Below, piece after piece: positions 26,047 to 36,411 of a stretch of DNA of 64,000 nucleotides. The notes beneath the pieces are model-generated. The model worked only from the letters and a program-made list of their open reading frames with translations, was not told where the DNA came from and searched no databases. How positions within the stretch are numbered: position 1 is the stretch's first letter; each line of letters begins with the position of its first letter. The position numbers and the translations under genes were made by a program. This DNA comes from Polynucleobacter arcticus (GTDB lineage Bacteria; Pseudomonadota; Gammaproteobacteria; Burkholderiales; Burkholderiaceae). The stretch covers positions 1,533,702 to 1,597,701 of the forward strand of contig NZ_CP028940.1 in assembly GCF_013307205.1 (NCBI RefSeq), read 5' to 3'.

Positions 26047-26063
26047 AAAAACCCAAATCAAAA

Positions 26064-26090
26064 ATGGGAAGCTTTTTAAGGGCTTCCCAT
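26064..26090 (-). terminator. Hairpin between tRNA-Gly and tRNA-Cys
   Basis: Nine-base perfect stem ATGGGAAGC (26090-26082 on the minus strand) with GCTTCCCAT (26072-26064), loop of 9, followed on the minus strand by TTTTGATTT. It can end tRNA-Gly transcripts or be a processing hairpin if both tRNAs are co-transcribed. Confidence 0.55.
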
Positions 26091-26096
26091 CGAACT

Positions 26097-26172
26097 TGGA
26101 GCGGGAAAGGAGGTTCGAACTCCCGACCTATACCTTGGCAAGGTATCGCTCTACCAGCTGAGCTATTCCCGC
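26097..26172 (-). tRNA. tRNA-Gly (GCC)
   Basis: 76 nt on the minus strand: acceptor GCGGGAA/TTCCCGC, D-arm GCTCAGCTGGTAGAGC, anticodon loop TTGCCAA with anticodon GCC, T-arm GGGAGTTCGAACCTCC, discriminator T and encoded CCA. Followed by tRNA-Cys 50 bp downstream. Confidence 0.96.
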
Positions 26173-26289
26173 ATAACAGGGCAGTAGTTTAGCAAACAAT
26201 TTAAAAGAAGGCATTTTTTGCTGTAGAACCTTGAAACAGGGATAGGCCCTAGATCGCTCAAGCCCATGTATTGTCTGGCTGCACTGTCT

Positions 26290-26865
26290 TTATTTAGCTT
26301 GATCCACTAACTGGGGCAAGGCCTTCTTCATGTAATAAAACATCGACCACAGCGTTAAAAAGGATGCAATCCAGATCAACCATGTGCCAACTTGTGCGCA
26401 ATTGAGCCAGCCAAACAAGGTGTCGTTTAATAGCAAAAATGGGATCGCAATCAGTTGAGCAGTCGTTTTTAACTTCCCGACCATGTGAACCGCAACACTT
26501 TTACCGGCGCCCAGAAGTGCCATCCACTCTCTTAATGCTGAGATGGTGATTTCACGACCAATAATGATTAGGGCAACCCAGACTTGGACGCGATCCATGT
26601 TGAGCAAGACTAGCAATGCAGCAGCAACAATGAGTTTGTCAGCAACGGGGTCTAGGAATTGACCAAATGCAGACTCCTGTTTCATGCGACGAGCGAGAAA
26701 GCCATCCAACCAATCAGTTACGGCAGCCAAAACAAAAATAACAGTTGCTGTGAGGTTCTTATCAAAAGGACTTAACCAGTCAGTGGGTAAATAAAATACT
26801 GCGACCACTAATGGGATGGCTGCTACACGCAACCAAGTCAGGGCAATAGGTAAATTAAAAGGCAT
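26290..26865 (-). CDS. pgsA: CDP-diacylglycerol--glycerol-3-phosphate 3-phosphatidyltransferase
   Basis: 191-residue membrane enzyme with about five hydrophobic segments. The CDP-alcohol phosphatidyltransferase motif D-G-x2-A-R-x8-G-x3-D-x3-D is seen in DWLDGFLARRMKQ and FGQFLDPVADK. It makes phosphatidylglycerophosphate in phosphatidylglycerol synthesis. Lies 36 bp after uvrC in the same direction, a common pairing in proteobacteria. Confidence 0.95.
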   Translation of the reverse strand: MPFNLPIALTWLRVAAIPLVVAVFYLPTDWLSPFDKNLTATVIFVLAAVTDWLDGFLARRMKQESAFGQFLDPVADKLIVAAALLVLLNMDRVQVWVALIIIGREITISALREWMALLGAGKSVAVHMVGKLKTTAQLIAIPFLLLNDTLFGWLNCAQVGTWLIWIASFLTLWSMFYYMKKALPQLVDQAK

Positions 26866-26901
26866 AGCTTAAGGATAAACCAATGTCAGCGCCCTGGGAA
26901 A

Positions 26902-28830
26902 TCAATGAAGCTGTCGATAAATTTGTTCAGCTAATGCGGTGGAGATCCCCTCCACACCAGAGAGCTCCTCAATAGTGGCATTGGCAACGCCACGCAAGCC
27001 ACCAAATCGGGCCAGTAGTTTTTGACGGCGCTTTGCCCCAATCCCCTCAATCTCCTCCAGCTGAGAAACCGTCCTGGCTTTTGCCCGCTTAGCCCGCATA
27101 CCCGTAATGGCAAACCGATGCGCTTCATCGCGGATCTGGGCCACCAATAACAAAGCGGCACTATCAATACCGAGTTCAAGAGACTGACGACCGTCTGCAA
27201 AAATTAAGGTCTCTAAACCCACCTTACGCCCCTCTCCCTTTGCAACGCCCACGATGAGACTAATATCCATGCCGAATTCACAGAGTACTTGCCTTGCCAT
27301 CTCAACCTGACCTTTGCCACCATCAATCAAGATGAGTTGTGGCATCTTCTCAACAGGAAGCTCTTGAAAGTTTGCGTAACGCCGTTGCAAAACTTGGCGC
27401 ATCGCTGCGTAGTCATCGCCTGGAGTAATGTCATTAATATTAAAGCGGCGATATTCACTAGGCTGCATGGCATTTTTTGAATACACCACACAAGATGCTT
27501 GCGTTGCCTCGCCAGAGGTGTGGCTAATATCAAAACACTCAATGCGCAACTGCTCAAGACTTTCTAACTCCAAAGCCAAGATATCTGCCAATGCTCGAGC
27601 TCTTGCTAACTGACCACCAGTCTCGACTAAGCGCTTAGCAATTGCAATCTTGGCATTGCCTTCAGCCATTGCCAACCAATGCCGTCTCTGCCCTTGAGGC
27701 TGATGAAGAAAGGTAATACGCTTACCTGCTTGGGCATTGAGTAAATCATGTAAACCTTCCGGAGGGGCTTCTTCAGCAGACTCCTCTAGCGCCGTCACAT
27801 CATCGCCCAGCTTTTTTAAAGGATGATTGAGAATGAGAACTGGTGGAATTAAATTGGTTGTTGCTTCACCATCCCCAATTTTCTCTTCAAGATAGTGCTG
27901 CGCAATAAATGCCTCGAGAATTTCTGCAGGTGGCGGAAGTTCTCCCGAGCTAGAGCGCAAACCCTTAGGAAAATAGGCGCGATCACCCAAATGACGACCA
28001 CCACGGATCATTGCCAAGTTCACGCAGATCACGCCCTCCATTTGCGCTACAGCAATCACATCGACATCGCCCTCACCATCAGCGACGGTATCCATCGATT
28101 GTTGTTGCAAAACACTCGAGAGATCAGCAATTCGATCCCTTAAGACAGCGGCCATTTCAAATTCCATAGCATCGCTGTAGGCGTGCATTTTCTTTTCCAA
28201 CTCAGATAGCACGCGACTATGATCGCCCTCTAAAAAGCGTTTAGCTTGGGCTACATCTTGCCCATATTGATCCACACTGAGCCGCCCTACGCAGGGCGCG
28301 CTACAACGATGAATTTGGTGCAGCAAACAGGGTCGACTACGATTCTTAAAGACCGAGTCCTCGCAAGTTCTCAAGCGAAACACTTTCTGCAAAATTTGTA
28401 CGCTGTTACGTACTGCCCATGAATTAGGGAATGGCCCAAAGTAGTTATTACGCTTATCCGTTTTTCCTCTATAAGAGGCCAAGCGCGGAAACTGGTGGCC
28501 TGTCAACATCACATAGGGATAAGACTTATCATCTCGAAAGAGAATATTGAATGGAGGGGCTAACTCCTTAATCAAGTTATTCTCTAGAATTAAGGCCTCG
28601 GTTTCTGAGCGTGTTACTGTTGTTTCATAGCGAGCAATCTTTCCCACCATCAGCTCTATCCGCGGCGAAAGTTGCGTGCGCTGAAAGTAACTAGATACCC
28701 GCTTTTTGAGATTGCGCGCTTTACCGACATATAAGATATGTCCCGCCTCATCAAAGAAGCGATATACCCCCGGTAATCCGGGTAGCCGTTTAACATCCTG
28801 CTGAAGGGTTTCATAAAGCGAATTACTCAT
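26902..28830 (-). CDS. uvrC: Excinuclease ABC subunit C
   Basis: 642 residues. GIY-YIG nuclease domain at the N-terminus ([29 protein letters not shown]), a Cys cluster ([25 protein letters not shown]), UVR motif ([13 protein letters not shown]), RNase H-like endonuclease domain (ECFDISH) and C-terminal helix-hairpin-helix ([13 protein letters not shown]). It makes both cuts in nucleotide excision repair. Its ATG shares two bases with the divergent earP ATG. Confidence 0.97.
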   Translation of the reverse strand: MSNSLYETLQQDVKRLPGLPGVYRFFDEAGHILYVGKARNLKKRVSSYFQRTQLSPRIELMVGKIARYETTVTRSETEALILENNLIKELAPPFNILFRDDKSYPYVMLTGHQFPRLASYRGKTDKRNNYFGPFPNSWAVRNSVQILQKVFRLRTCEDSVFKNRSRPCLLHQIHRCSAPCVGRLSVDQYGQDVAQAKRFLEGDHSRVLSELEKKMHAYSDAMEFEMAAVLRDRIADLSSVLQQQSMDTVADGEGDVDVIAVAQMEGVICVNLAMIRGGRHLGDRAYFPKGLRSSSGELPPPAEILEAFIAQHYLEEKIGDGEATTNLIPPVLILNHPLKKLGDDVTALEESAEEAPPEGLHDLLNAQAGKRITFLHQPQGQRRHWLAMAEGNAKIAIAKRLVETGGQLARARALADILALELESLEQLRIECFDISHTSGEATQASCVVYSKNAMQPSEYRRFNINDITPGDDYAAMRQVLQRRYANFQELPVEKMPQLILIDGGKGQVEMARQVLCEFGMDISLIVGVAKGEGRKVGLETLIFADGRQSLELGIDSAALLLVAQIRDEAHRFAITGMRAKRAKARTVSQLEEIEGIGAKRRQKLLARFGGLRGVANATIEELSGVEGISTALAEQIYRQLH

Positions 28831-29908
28831 GCGTTGGGATATTTTCTGTCAAATCGTAGATAACTATGGTGATGCTGGTGTTTGCTGGCGTCTAGCGAGA
28901 AGCTTAACAAGTCTTCACGGCCAAGAGGTGCGCATTTTCTGCGATGACCTGCCAACCCTCAATTTACTCGCTTCTGGAGTTGATCCGGAAATCAAACGCA
29001 GAATCAATATCCAGCCCTGGGAAGCTAGCCATAACAACAGCCGTCACCCAGTAGAAACGCCCGATGTTGTCATTGAAGCTTTTGGGTGTGATCTGCCTAA
29101 TCGCTACCTTGCAGGCCTACTGATTGCCCCCAAAAAACCCATCATCATCAATCTAGAGTACTTGAGCGCCGAACCTTGGATTGCAGATTTTCATGGGAAG
29201 CCATCACCGCAAGCTCATGGCATACCGAAGTATTTCTTCTTCCCAGGGTTTCAGGAGAATGCAGGAGGCCTCCTCATTGACCCCGCACCCGCAGACTCCT
29301 TGGCTTGTAGCGCTACTGTTCCAGAAAGCTTAGAAACCCATTGGAAGCTATTACGCCCTAATTCGAAACGCATCAGCGTCTTTTGTTATCCAGGCGCTCC
29401 CCTTTTAAAGTGGCTAGAGGATCTCGGAAGATTAGGTGAGGACTTCGACATTGTTCTAGCACACGGTCAGCTTCAACAGCTTCAGTTCAGCTCTAGTCGC
29501 CCTAAGCAAGAAATTACGCTACCGAAATCTATTCAACTCATCTCCATTCCCTTTGTTTCTCAAGATGAATATGATTGGGTTCTCTCGCAATGCGATTTCA
29601 ATATTGTTCGCGGGGAGGACTCTTTTGTCCGAGCACAATTGGCAGGTAAACCCTTTATTTGGCATATTTATCCCCAAGAAGATCGTGCTCATGAAGTCAA
29701 GCTAGCGGCATTCTTAGATCTTTATCTTGGAGAGGCACCACAAGAGCTGAAGCATGCCGTCATTGCTGCCATGACATGGGCAATGCCAGCAGAATGGTAT
29801 CAATCCATTGCAGGCTGGAGAGACCATTCCAAGGCTTGGCATGCAGATTTACAGAAAAAACAGGCTGACGGCGGTCTAGCTGCCCGTCTAGTGGCCTTTG
29901 TAGCCTAA
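28829..29908 (+). CDS. earP: EF-P arginine rhamnosyltransferase EarP
   Basis: 359 residues, GT-B fold (family GT104). The start [22 protein letters not shown] carries the catalytic Asp region, and [29 protein letters not shown] the dTDP-rhamnose site. It rhamnosylates Arg32 of EF-P, whose gene is 87 bp downstream. Homology begins at the second residue, so the start at 28829 is firm even though it overlaps the uvrC start codon. No clear Shine-Dalgarno precedes it. Confidence 0.95.
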   Translation: MRWDIFCQIVDNYGDAGVCWRLARSLTSLHGQEVRIFCDDLPTLNLLASGVDPEIKRRINIQPWEASHNNSRHPVETPDVVIEAFGCDLPNRYLAGLLIAPKKPIIINLEYLSAEPWIADFHGKPSPQAHGIPKYFFFPGFQENAGGLLIDPAPADSLACSATVPESLETHWKLLRPNSKRISVFCYPGAPLLKWLEDLGRLGEDFDIVLAHGQLQQLQFSSSRPKQEITLPKSIQLISIPFVSQDEYDWVLSQCDFNIVRGEDSFVRAQLAGKPFIWHIYPQEDRAHEVKLAAFLDLYLGEAPQELKHAVIAAMTWAMPAEWYQSIAGWRDHSKAWHADLQKKQADGGLAARLVAFVA

Positions 29909-29995
29909 TCTTCGGTCTCATTAAGCTTTGGGCGGGTACAATCTTCCTTTTGATAAAACCCGCAGAAAATCAGCTCTGCACCCAGGAATAGCAAG

Positions 29996-30556
29996 ATGAA
30001 AACAGCACAAGAACTCCGCGTTGGTAACGTAGTCATGATCGGCACTGATGCCATGGTCGTTTTAAAAGCAGAATACAGCCGCTCTGGCCGTAACTCTTCT
30101 GTTGTCAAAATGAAATTTAAGAACTTGTTAAGTGGCGCTCCCAATGAAGGCGTATTCAAAGCCGATGACAAGTTTGATGTGGTAATCCTAGATAAGAAAG
30201 ATTGCACCTATTCTTATTTTGCAGATCCAATGTATGTGTTCATGGATACGGAATACAACCAATATGAAGTAGAAGCGGAGTTCATGGGTGATGCACTACA
30301 TTACCTCGAAGAAAGCATGCCATGTGAGGTTGTGTTCTACGAAGGTAAGGCACTGTCTGTTGCAATGCCAAACTCCCTGGTTCGTGAAATCATTTACACA
30401 GAGCCAGCAGTTAAAGGCGATACCAGCTCAGGCAAAGTATTAAAGACTGCGAAATTAGCCACTGGCTATGAATTGCAAGTGCCTTTGTTCTGCAACACTG
30501 GAGACAAGATCGAGATCGATACTCGCACCGGTGAATATCGCAGCCGCGCTAACTAA
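29996..30556 (+). CDS. efp: Elongation factor P (Arg32 type)
   Basis: 186 residues, three OB-like beta-barrel domains. The tip loop is YSRSGRN with Arg32, the residue modified by EarP, not the Lys34 used by EpmA. It relieves ribosomes stalled at polyproline. Good ribosome site (AGGA) before ATG. Followed by a strong terminator. Confidence 0.97.
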   Translation: MKTAQELRVGNVVMIGTDAMVVLKAEYSRSGRNSSVVKMKFKNLLSGAPNEGVFKADDKFDVVILDKKDCTYSYFADPMYVFMDTEYNQYEVEAEFMGDALHYLEESMPCEVVFYEGKALSVAMPNSLVREIIYTEPAVKGDTSSGKVLKTAKLATGYELQVPLFCNTGDKIEIDTRTGEYRSRAN

Positions 30557-30574
30557 TTAGCTCGCTTGATCAAC

Positions 30575-30605
30575 AAAAAGCACGGCATGCCGGGCTTTTT
30601 TATTT
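30575..30605 (+). terminator. Intrinsic terminator after efp
   Basis: AAAAAGC-CGGC (30575-30586) pairs with GCCG-GCTTTTT (30589-30600) across a 2-nt apex, with single mismatch, and runs on into TTATTT. It is 18 bp past the efp stop. Confidence 0.8.
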
Positions 30606-30630
30606 CCTCAATCAACATCATAATGAAACT

Positions 30631-31632
30631 ATGGATGACACTATTTCCCCTGAAATCACCACCTTAGCTCTTGAGGATATTCCGCATCTGATTGAGTGTG
30701 TCCGGCGCTGTTATGGGGATAGCTACCCCAACCCAATCATGTATGACGCTGCCAAGCTAACAGATGCAATCGTCACAAAGAAAATACATTCTATAGTTGC
30801 AAAGCTGGGAAATAATCAAATTATTGGACACTGCGCATTAACTTTTAATGGCAGTGAAAATGCTTCACCGGAAGCTGGAAAAATGATGGTGGATCCAAAC
30901 TACAGGGGCCATCACATTGCTGAGTTAATAGCAAAAAAACGAATAGAGATTGCCCAGTCTTTAGGTTTGCCAGGTTTTTGGACTGAATGCGTTACCAATC
31001 ACCCTTACAGCCAACATGAAATGATTGCTTTCAATGCGAAAGAAACTGGTCTTTTTATCGGGGATGTTCCAACCACAATTGCAATGCAGGGTTTACAAAA
31101 CTTTAGTGATACACGCATGTCTTTACTAGCGTTTTATCTCCCTCTAAAGGATCGCCCACATAATATTTATGTCCCAAGCCAGCATACTGAGCACTTAAAT
31201 GCGCTGTTAACAAGCGTAAACCTCCAGCGAACCATCAGCAATGTAAGTACTCCGGGGATCGGAAAAACAAAGCTAAGGACTGAAATTGATTCCAAAGACC
31301 AAGTTGCCAATATCTCGGTAGACTATATCGGCGCGGATTTAATAGCATCAGTTAAAACAGAGTTACAAAAACTTGAGTCTCTAAACATTGCCTCTGTTTA
31401 TCTAGATCTGCCCATTACACAAAATGCGGCTGCCCATGCTTATATTGAATTGGAAGGATTGGGTTTCTTTTGGGGATCTTGGATTCCACATTTCTCTACT
31501 AAGGGAGATATTCTTCGCCTACAGAAGATTTATCAAACTGTGAACGTCAATGAAATCATATGCGCCAGAGAGCAAGGGGAAGAAGTTAAAAAGTTTGTTA
31601 TCTCGGAGTGGGAGAGAGTTTCGAAGAAATAG
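30631..31632 (+). CDS. GNAT-like acetyltransferase, function unknown
   Basis: 333 residues. Residues 1-140 have the GNAT pattern: a central strand IVAKLGNNQIIGHCAL, then acetyl-CoA loop region MMVDPNYRGHHIAELIAKKRIE (an R/Q-x-x-G-x-G/A-like RGHHIA) and FWTECVTNHPYSQ. The C-terminal half (about 150-333) resembles a degenerate second domain with Tyr/Asp strands. It stands alone between efp and nagZ, where relatives usually have no such gene, and it ends 5 bp from the convergent nagZ. Substrate unknown. Confidence 0.7.
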   Translation: MDDTISPEITTLALEDIPHLIECVRRCYGDSYPNPIMYDAAKLTDAIVTKKIHSIVAKLGNNQIIGHCALTFNGSENASPEAGKMMVDPNYRGHHIAELIAKKRIEIAQSLGLPGFWTECVTNHPYSQHEMIAFNAKETGLFIGDVPTTIAMQGLQNFSDTRMSLLAFYLPLKDRPHNIYVPSQHTEHLNALLTSVNLQRTISNVSTPGIGKTKLRTEIDSKDQVANISVDYIGADLIASVKTELQKLESLNIASVYLDLPITQNAAAHAYIELEGLGFFWGSWIPHFSTKGDILRLQKIYQTVNVNEIICAREQGEEVKKFVISEWERVSKK

Positions 31633-31637
31633 AGTTT

Positions 31638-32726
31638 CTATCCAATTAACTTCAGCTGCTGAAGTAGGCCTTTAGCATGCCGGTATTGCGCCTCGGACTG
31701 TAACTCATCCCATGTAGGGGCTGCGGCAGTCGGCATCAAGCGATTTAAACGAACAGCGGATTCAGCTTGCTTTGCTTTAGAAACCTTTAATTGACTCAGT
31801 AGTTGATCTGCCAGATCTGGGCGATTACAGATTAATACTGCATCACATCCCGCTTCAAGTGCCATGCCAGCACCTTTCACGACAGAGCCAGCCACACTGG
31901 CCCCCTCCATCGAGAGGTCATCACTAAAAATCACACCTTCAAAGCCCAACTCTTGACGCAAGATAGAGTGCAACCAAATCTTAGAAAATCCCGCAGGATT
32001 CTTATCCACCTTAGGGTAGATGACATGCGCAGGCATCACCGCAGTCAAACTCAGATCAAGCCACTCATAAGGCTTTGCATCGGTATTCAGAATTTGTTCT
32101 AAGGAGCGCTCATCTACCGGAATTGCCACATGGGAGTCTGCTTCAGCCCAACCATGCCCTGGAAAGTGTTTGCCACAGTTCGCCATTCCAGCAAGGCGCA
32201 AGCCTTCATTCAAGCTCTTGGCTAATGCAAAAGTAATCTGTGGATCACGACTAAAGGCACGATCACCAATGACACCACTACGACCAAAATCTAAATCCAA
32301 CACTGGCGTAAAACTCAAGTCCACGCCACAGGCACGAAGCTCTGCAGCCAAAACGTAGCCACAAGCAGTAGCTGCTGCCATCGCTAAAGCAGCGGATTCG
32401 GCGGCATGTTTTGATTGATGCGCTGATGTATTTTTAGCACCCCAAAGCTCGCCAAGCTTACGCATTGCAGGTAAATGAGTAAACCCATCAGTTCTGCAGC
32501 GCTGTACTCTTCCCCCTTCATGGTCAATCGAGATCAACACATCAGGACGTAGCTTTTTAATCTCTGCAGTCAGTTTAGTAAGCTGCTTACGATTAGAAAA
32601 ATTTCTGCCAAATAAAATCACACCACCGGTCAGCGGGTGCAGAATACGACGGCGATCTGCAGCATTTAACTCAAGACCAACAACATCCAAAGTCACTGGG
32701 CCGGGTTTCATTGTCGACTTACTCAT
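31638..32726 (-). CDS. nagZ: Beta-N-acetylhexosaminidase NagZ
   Basis: 362 residues, GH3 family, cytoplasmic. It removes GlcNAc from anhydromuropeptides in cell wall recycling. The mobile loop KHFPGHGWAEADSH carries the catalytic Asp/His pair, and SDDLSMEG the nucleophile Asp. SIDHEGGRVQR is a further signature. Last gene of the lepA-to-nagZ leftward run, 45 bp after acpS. Confidence 0.95.
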   Translation of the reverse strand: MSKSTMKPGPVTLDVVGLELNAADRRRILHPLTGGVILFGRNFSNRKQLTKLTAEIKKLRPDVLISIDHEGGRVQRCRTDGFTHLPAMRKLGELWGAKNTSAHQSKHAAESAALAMAAATACGYVLAAELRACGVDLSFTPVLDLDFGRSGVIGDRAFSRDPQITFALAKSLNEGLRLAGMANCGKHFPGHGWAEADSHVAIPVDERSLEQILNTDAKPYEWLDLSLTAVMPAHVIYPKVDKNPAGFSKIWLHSILRQELGFEGVIFSDDLSMEGASVAGSVVKGAGMALEAGCDAVLICNRPDLADQLLSQLKVSKAKQAESAVRLNRLMPTAAAPTWDELQSEAQYRHAKGLLQQLKLIG

Positions 32727-32771
32727 GTATTCCTCGAAATTGTTTAGTTTTAATTTGCTCTAGATGATGTT

Positions 32772-33164
32772 TTATTTTTGCACTACGATGACATGCGCAA
32801 TAGCCATATCTTGCTCATCACTAACTGTCACCTGAGCTTCCCAATTTCTTTCTTGCATAAACTGAGCCAGTGCCCCTATGTAGGAAGTAACTGGCTTGCC
32901 GCTGGGCTCATTCAATGTTTGGAGGGATCGCCAAGTCATAGGCATTCTCATGCCTAGGCCAATTGCTTTTGAAAATGCTTCTTTAGCTGCAAAGCGCGTT
33001 GCCAAGAAGGCAATGCCCCTTTTATGGTTTCTGGCCAAACGATGTTTAAAAACTAACATCTCATCTGGCCCAAGAATTTTTTCAGCTAGCCGCCCGTGGG
33101 TTCGATCGTAGGCAGCTTGAAGCCGCTCGATCTGCAAAATATCAGTACCAATACCAATGATCAT
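32772..33164 (-). CDS. acpS: Holo-[acyl-carrier-protein] synthase
   Basis: 130 residues. Metal/CoA-binding [12 protein letters not shown] (Asp8) and [12 protein letters not shown] (Glu62) are the two AcpS motifs. It attaches 4'-phosphopantetheine to Ser37 of AcpP, whose gene is in the same leftward run. 13 bp after pdxJ. Confidence 0.95.
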   Translation of the reverse strand: MIIGIGTDILQIERLQAAYDRTHGRLAEKILGPDEMLVFKHRLARNHKRGIAFLATRFAAKEAFSKAIGLGMRMPMTWRSLQTLNEPSGKPVTSYIGALAQFMQERNWEAQVTVSDEQDMAIAHVIVVQK

Positions 33165-33177
33165 ATGCGTATGAATT

Positions 33178-33921
33178 TTAAGAGTTGGCTCTGCCCTGAT
33201 CCATCAGCACTTTCATATCGGTAATCGCGTTTTGCCAACCCTTAAAGAGGGCTTCAGCAACAATCGCATGACCGATATTGAGCTCAGAGAGCTCACTAAT
33301 TGCAGCAACCGGCATCACATTACCCTCATGTAATCCATGGCCTGCATTGACTCGCAAACCAATGCTTTTCCCAAACTGTGCTGCTTTTCTAATCCGCTCG
33401 AGTTCTTGCATTTGTTTATCGCCTGCGAGATCTGCGTAGCGCCCAGTATGCAATTCAACCACTGTTGCGCCAATGTCCTTTGCGGCTTGGATTTGCTTTT
33501 CTTCTGGGTCAATAAAGAGTGATACCCGAATCCCTGCATTTTTTAACTGGGTAGTTGCCGCTTTCACAGCATCAAAGTATCTCACTACGTCTAAACCACC
33601 TTCAGTAGTCACTTCCTCACGCTTTTCAGGAACGAGACATACATCGTGGGGCTTCACCTGGCAAGCGATCTCAATCATCTCCGGTGTGACAGCGCACTCT
33701 AGATTCATACGCGTCTGAATTAAAGGGCGCAAGGCCATTAGGTCAGCGTCCTTAATGTGACGACGATCTTCCCGTAAATGCAAGGTAATCAGATCGGCAC
33801 CAGCCTCTTCAGCTAAACGCGCCGCCCTCAAAGGATCGGGATAAGTCGTCCCACGTGCATTACGCAAAGTAGCTACGTGATCAATATTGATGCCAAGCTC
33901 AAGTTTTGGTGGCGTATTCAT
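33178..33921 (-). CDS. pdxJ: Pyridoxine 5'-phosphate synthase
   Basis: 247 residues, TIM barrel. [17 protein letters not shown] at the start, [34 protein letters not shown] and VNAGHGLH are the PdxJ signature stretches. It joins 1-deoxyxylulose 5-phosphate with 3-amino-2-oxopropyl phosphate. Lies 12 bp after recO; the recO-pdxJ-acpS order is widespread. Confidence 0.96.
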   Translation of the reverse strand: MNTPPKLELGINIDHVATLRNARGTTYPDPLRAARLAEEAGADLITLHLREDRRHIKDADLMALRPLIQTRMNLECAVTPEMIEIACQVKPHDVCLVPEKREEVTTEGGLDVVRYFDAVKAATTQLKNAGIRVSLFIDPEEKQIQAAKDIGATVVELHTGRYADLAGDKQMQELERIRKAAQFGKSIGLRVNAGHGLHEGNVMPVAAISELSELNIGHAIVAEALFKGWQNAITDMKVLMDQGRANS

Positions 33922-33933
33922 TCAAGTAGCTTA

Positions 33934-34668
33934 CTAGATTTTTTTCAGATCAATCAAAATCTGGCGGGTTGTCAGCACTTGATCCTGAAGGTGTAGCCCC
34001 AGCAAGAAGCGCATCAATTGCTTACTTTCAGAAAGTGTCTCTGAAGCAGAAAAATCACCCGCTGCGATTGCCAGCAGGGATTGGCCACTCAAGACCGGCC
34101 AATGACCTGGATCATCGCTTTGCGCAGGCCTCACGCCGCGCTCTGGCTGATAAACGTACCGCTCTTCTAAGATCGGGGCGCTATTGGTCTCTACGCAGCG
34201 ATCTAATGCTGCGGCATAGCCCGTCTCTTGTAGCAGGGTTAACTCAAATGGACGAAGAATTTCTTCTAAGCCCTTAGACTCAAATTCAAGATTAGATAAA
34301 GCAGAAATAGTATCGGTGTAGTGATCGTAGAGCCTCTCATAATCGTCTTCACGCGCCAAGAACTTGACCAGTAACTCGTTGAGGTAAAAACCGCAAAGCA
34401 GTGCATCACCCACTAAAGATGGTGTGCCACCTACCCACTCTGACTTTGTCAAAGTGCGTAACTCGGATTTACCACTCCAAGAAACCAATAAGGGCTGGAA
34501 TCGCTGGAGAACCGGTCGCAATACGGAGTGCGGGCGTTTAGCACCCTTAGCAATTAAAGCCATACGACCGTATTGCCGCGTAAAGACATCCAGAATTAAA
34601 CTGGTTTCCTTGTAAGGAATGCTGTGCAATACAAAAGCGGGTTCGTCGGCAACACGAATCGAGGCCAT
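33934..34668 (-). CDS. recO: DNA repair protein RecO
   Basis: 244 residues. OB-fold N-terminus (AFVLHSIPYKETSLILDVFTRQYGRMALIAKG) typical of RecO, a central helical domain with GFYLNELLVKFL, and no zinc-binding Cys set, as in E. coli. It loads RecA on SSB-coated DNA in the RecFOR pathway. Six bp after era. Confidence 0.95.
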   Translation of the reverse strand: MASIRVADEPAFVLHSIPYKETSLILDVFTRQYGRMALIAKGAKRPHSVLRPVLQRFQPLLVSWSGKSELRTLTKSEWVGGTPSLVGDALLCGFYLNELLVKFLAREDDYERLYDHYTDTISALSNLEFESKGLEEILRPFELTLLQETGYAAALDRCVETNSAPILEERYVYQPERGVRPAQSDDPGHWPVLSGQSLLAIAAGDFSASETLSESKQLMRFLLGLHLQDQVLTTRQILIDLKKI

Positions 34669-34674
34669 GGGAAC

Positions 34675-35613
34675 TTACTCTAGACCTTGCGCACGAAGCT
34701 CAGCACGGTCATCTGCCCAACCGCGTTTAACCTTGACCCAGGTCTCCAAAAAGACTTTACCATCGAAAAGCTTTTCCATATCAATACGCGCATCGGTGGA
34801 GATCTTCTTCAGACGCTCACCCTTGGCACCAATAATCATGGCTTTATGGCTATCGCGGTCCACCAAAATCGTAGCCGCAATGCGACGCATCTTGCCATCC
34901 ATCTTGAATTGATCAATCACTACAGTGCTGGTGTAAGGCAACTCTTCACCAGTAAAGCGGAAGACTTTCTCACGCAAGATTTCAGCAGCTAGAAAACGTT
35001 CGCTGCGATCGGTGAGAGTATCGCCATCGTATACCGCTGGCGCTTCAGGTAAATAGCCCTCTAAAACATCCAAGAGTCTTTGTACATCACCAGGGCTTTT
35101 GGCACTCATGGGCACGATCTCAGTAAATTCACATTGACTTTGATCCTCGTGACCACCCAGATCACTCCAAGGCTGACTCATTTCCTTCATGAAATTGAGC
35201 AATGCTTGATCTCGCTCAGATGGAGTCTGAAAGCGGCTATTAAACAAGTCCAATTTGTTCAAAACTAAGACAACCGGCAAATCATTGGGGAGTAGGCGGA
35301 GAACCTTCTTGTCATCCTCACCAAAGTAACCTGCCTCAACGACAAAGCAAGCAACATTCACATCTTGTAATGCAGTGGTGACCGTGCGGTTCAGTGCTTT
35401 GTTGAGGGTATTCATCAAGCGAGTCTGAAAACCCGGGGTATCAATAAAGATAAATTGCGCCTCTTCACGATTTTGGATTCCTAAAATACGGTGACGAGTT
35501 GTCTGTGCTTTGCGTGAAGTAATGCTGATCTTCTGACCAACCAAAGCATTCAAAAGGGTTGATTTGCCCATATTGGGACGGCCAACAATGGCGATAGTGC
35601 CGCATCTAAACAC
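34675..35613 (-). CDS. era: GTPase Era
   Basis: 312 residues. G1 GRPNMGKST (11-19), G3 DTPGF, G4 NKLD, and a C-terminal KH domain with [12 protein letters not shown]. It binds the 3' end of 16S rRNA in 30S maturation. It has a slightly enlarged region around residues 145-165. Two bp after rnc. Confidence 0.97.
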   Translation of the reverse strand: MFRCGTIAIVGRPNMGKSTLLNALVGQKISITSRKAQTTRHRILGIQNREEAQFIFIDTPGFQTRLMNTLNKALNRTVTTALQDVNVACFVVEAGYFGEDDKKVLRLLPNDLPVVLVLNKLDLFNSRFQTPSERDQALLNFMKEMSQPWSDLGGHEDQSQCEFTEIVPMSAKSPGDVQRLLDVLEGYLPEAPAVYDGDTLTDRSERFLAAEILREKVFRFTGEELPYTSTVVIDQFKMDGKMRRIAATILVDRDSHKAMIIGAKGERLKKISTDARIDMEKLFDGKVFLETWVKVKRGWADDRAELRAQGLE

Positions 35614-35615
35614 GA

Positions 35616-36407
35616 TTAGCCCTTCAGCTTAAGATTTAACTGCTCTTCGGTTGCTACTTTTTTTGCTGCCTTCTTTTTGGCTGACCGAGTCTTTTTGGGC
35701 TTACCCAATTCTTGAGGCAAGGCCTTTAGTGCGGCGATCAGAGCCAATTTGGCGGCAGCTTGCTCAGCTGCACGTCGGGAGGCACCCTCACCCTTAACGG
35801 CTACTTTTATATTAGGTATTAAGCACTCAACTTCAAATTGCTGATTATGTGCAGCACCGCTAGTGCCTGTAACGTTATACGTAGGTAAAGGTAATTGATA
35901 GCTCTGCAAGCATTCTTGCAACAGAGTCTTATCGTCCTTACCCAAAGTCTTTGGATCCACGTGAGCCAAAATGATGGAATAGAGTTTGCGCAGACAAGTT
36001 TTGGCAGCATCAAATCCACCATCCAAAAAGATCGCACCAGTAACCGCCTCAAGAGTATCAGCCAATATGGATGGGCGACGAAAACCACCACTTTTGAGTT
36101 CGCCCTCTCCTAAACGAAGGTAGTCAGATAGCGATAGTGTTTGCGCAATTTCATATAGAGCTTGTTGCTTGACTAAGTTTGCGCGTACACGAGACAGATC
36201 GCCTTCATCTAAATCGGAGTAGCGCTCATAGAGCATTTCTGCCACCACGCAATTGAGAATCGAGTCACCTAAAAACTCTAAGCGCTCGTTATTCTTCTTA
36301 CTATGACTGCGATGTGTCAGCGCTTGATTGAGCAACTCCAACTTCTTGAACGTATAACCAAGTTGCGCTTGCAGTGGTGCCGTCTCGATAGTGGCTCGGG
36401 CGTTCAT
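35616..36407 (-). CDS. rnc: Ribonuclease III
   Basis: 263 residues from the ATG at 36407, 4 bp after the lepB stop; a further in-frame ATG at 36437 lies inside lepB. The RNase III signature [11 protein letters not shown] is at 41-51; a dsRNA-binding domain covers about 165-235, and a Lys/Ala-rich tail follows ([16 protein letters not shown]). It processes rRNA and other double-stranded RNA. Confidence 0.96.
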   Translation of the reverse strand: MNARATIETAPLQAQLGYTFKKLELLNQALTHRSHSKKNNERLEFLGDSILNCVVAEMLYERYSDLDEGDLSRVRANLVKQQALYEIAQTLSLSDYLRLGEGELKSGGFRRPSILADTLEAVTGAIFLDGGFDAAKTCLRKLYSIILAHVDPKTLGKDDKTLLQECLQSYQLPLPTYNVTGTSGAAHNQQFEVECLIPNIKVAVKGEGASRRAAEQAAAKLALIAALKALPQELGKPKKTRSAKKKAAKKVATEEQLNLKLKG

Positions 36408-36411
36408 GACT

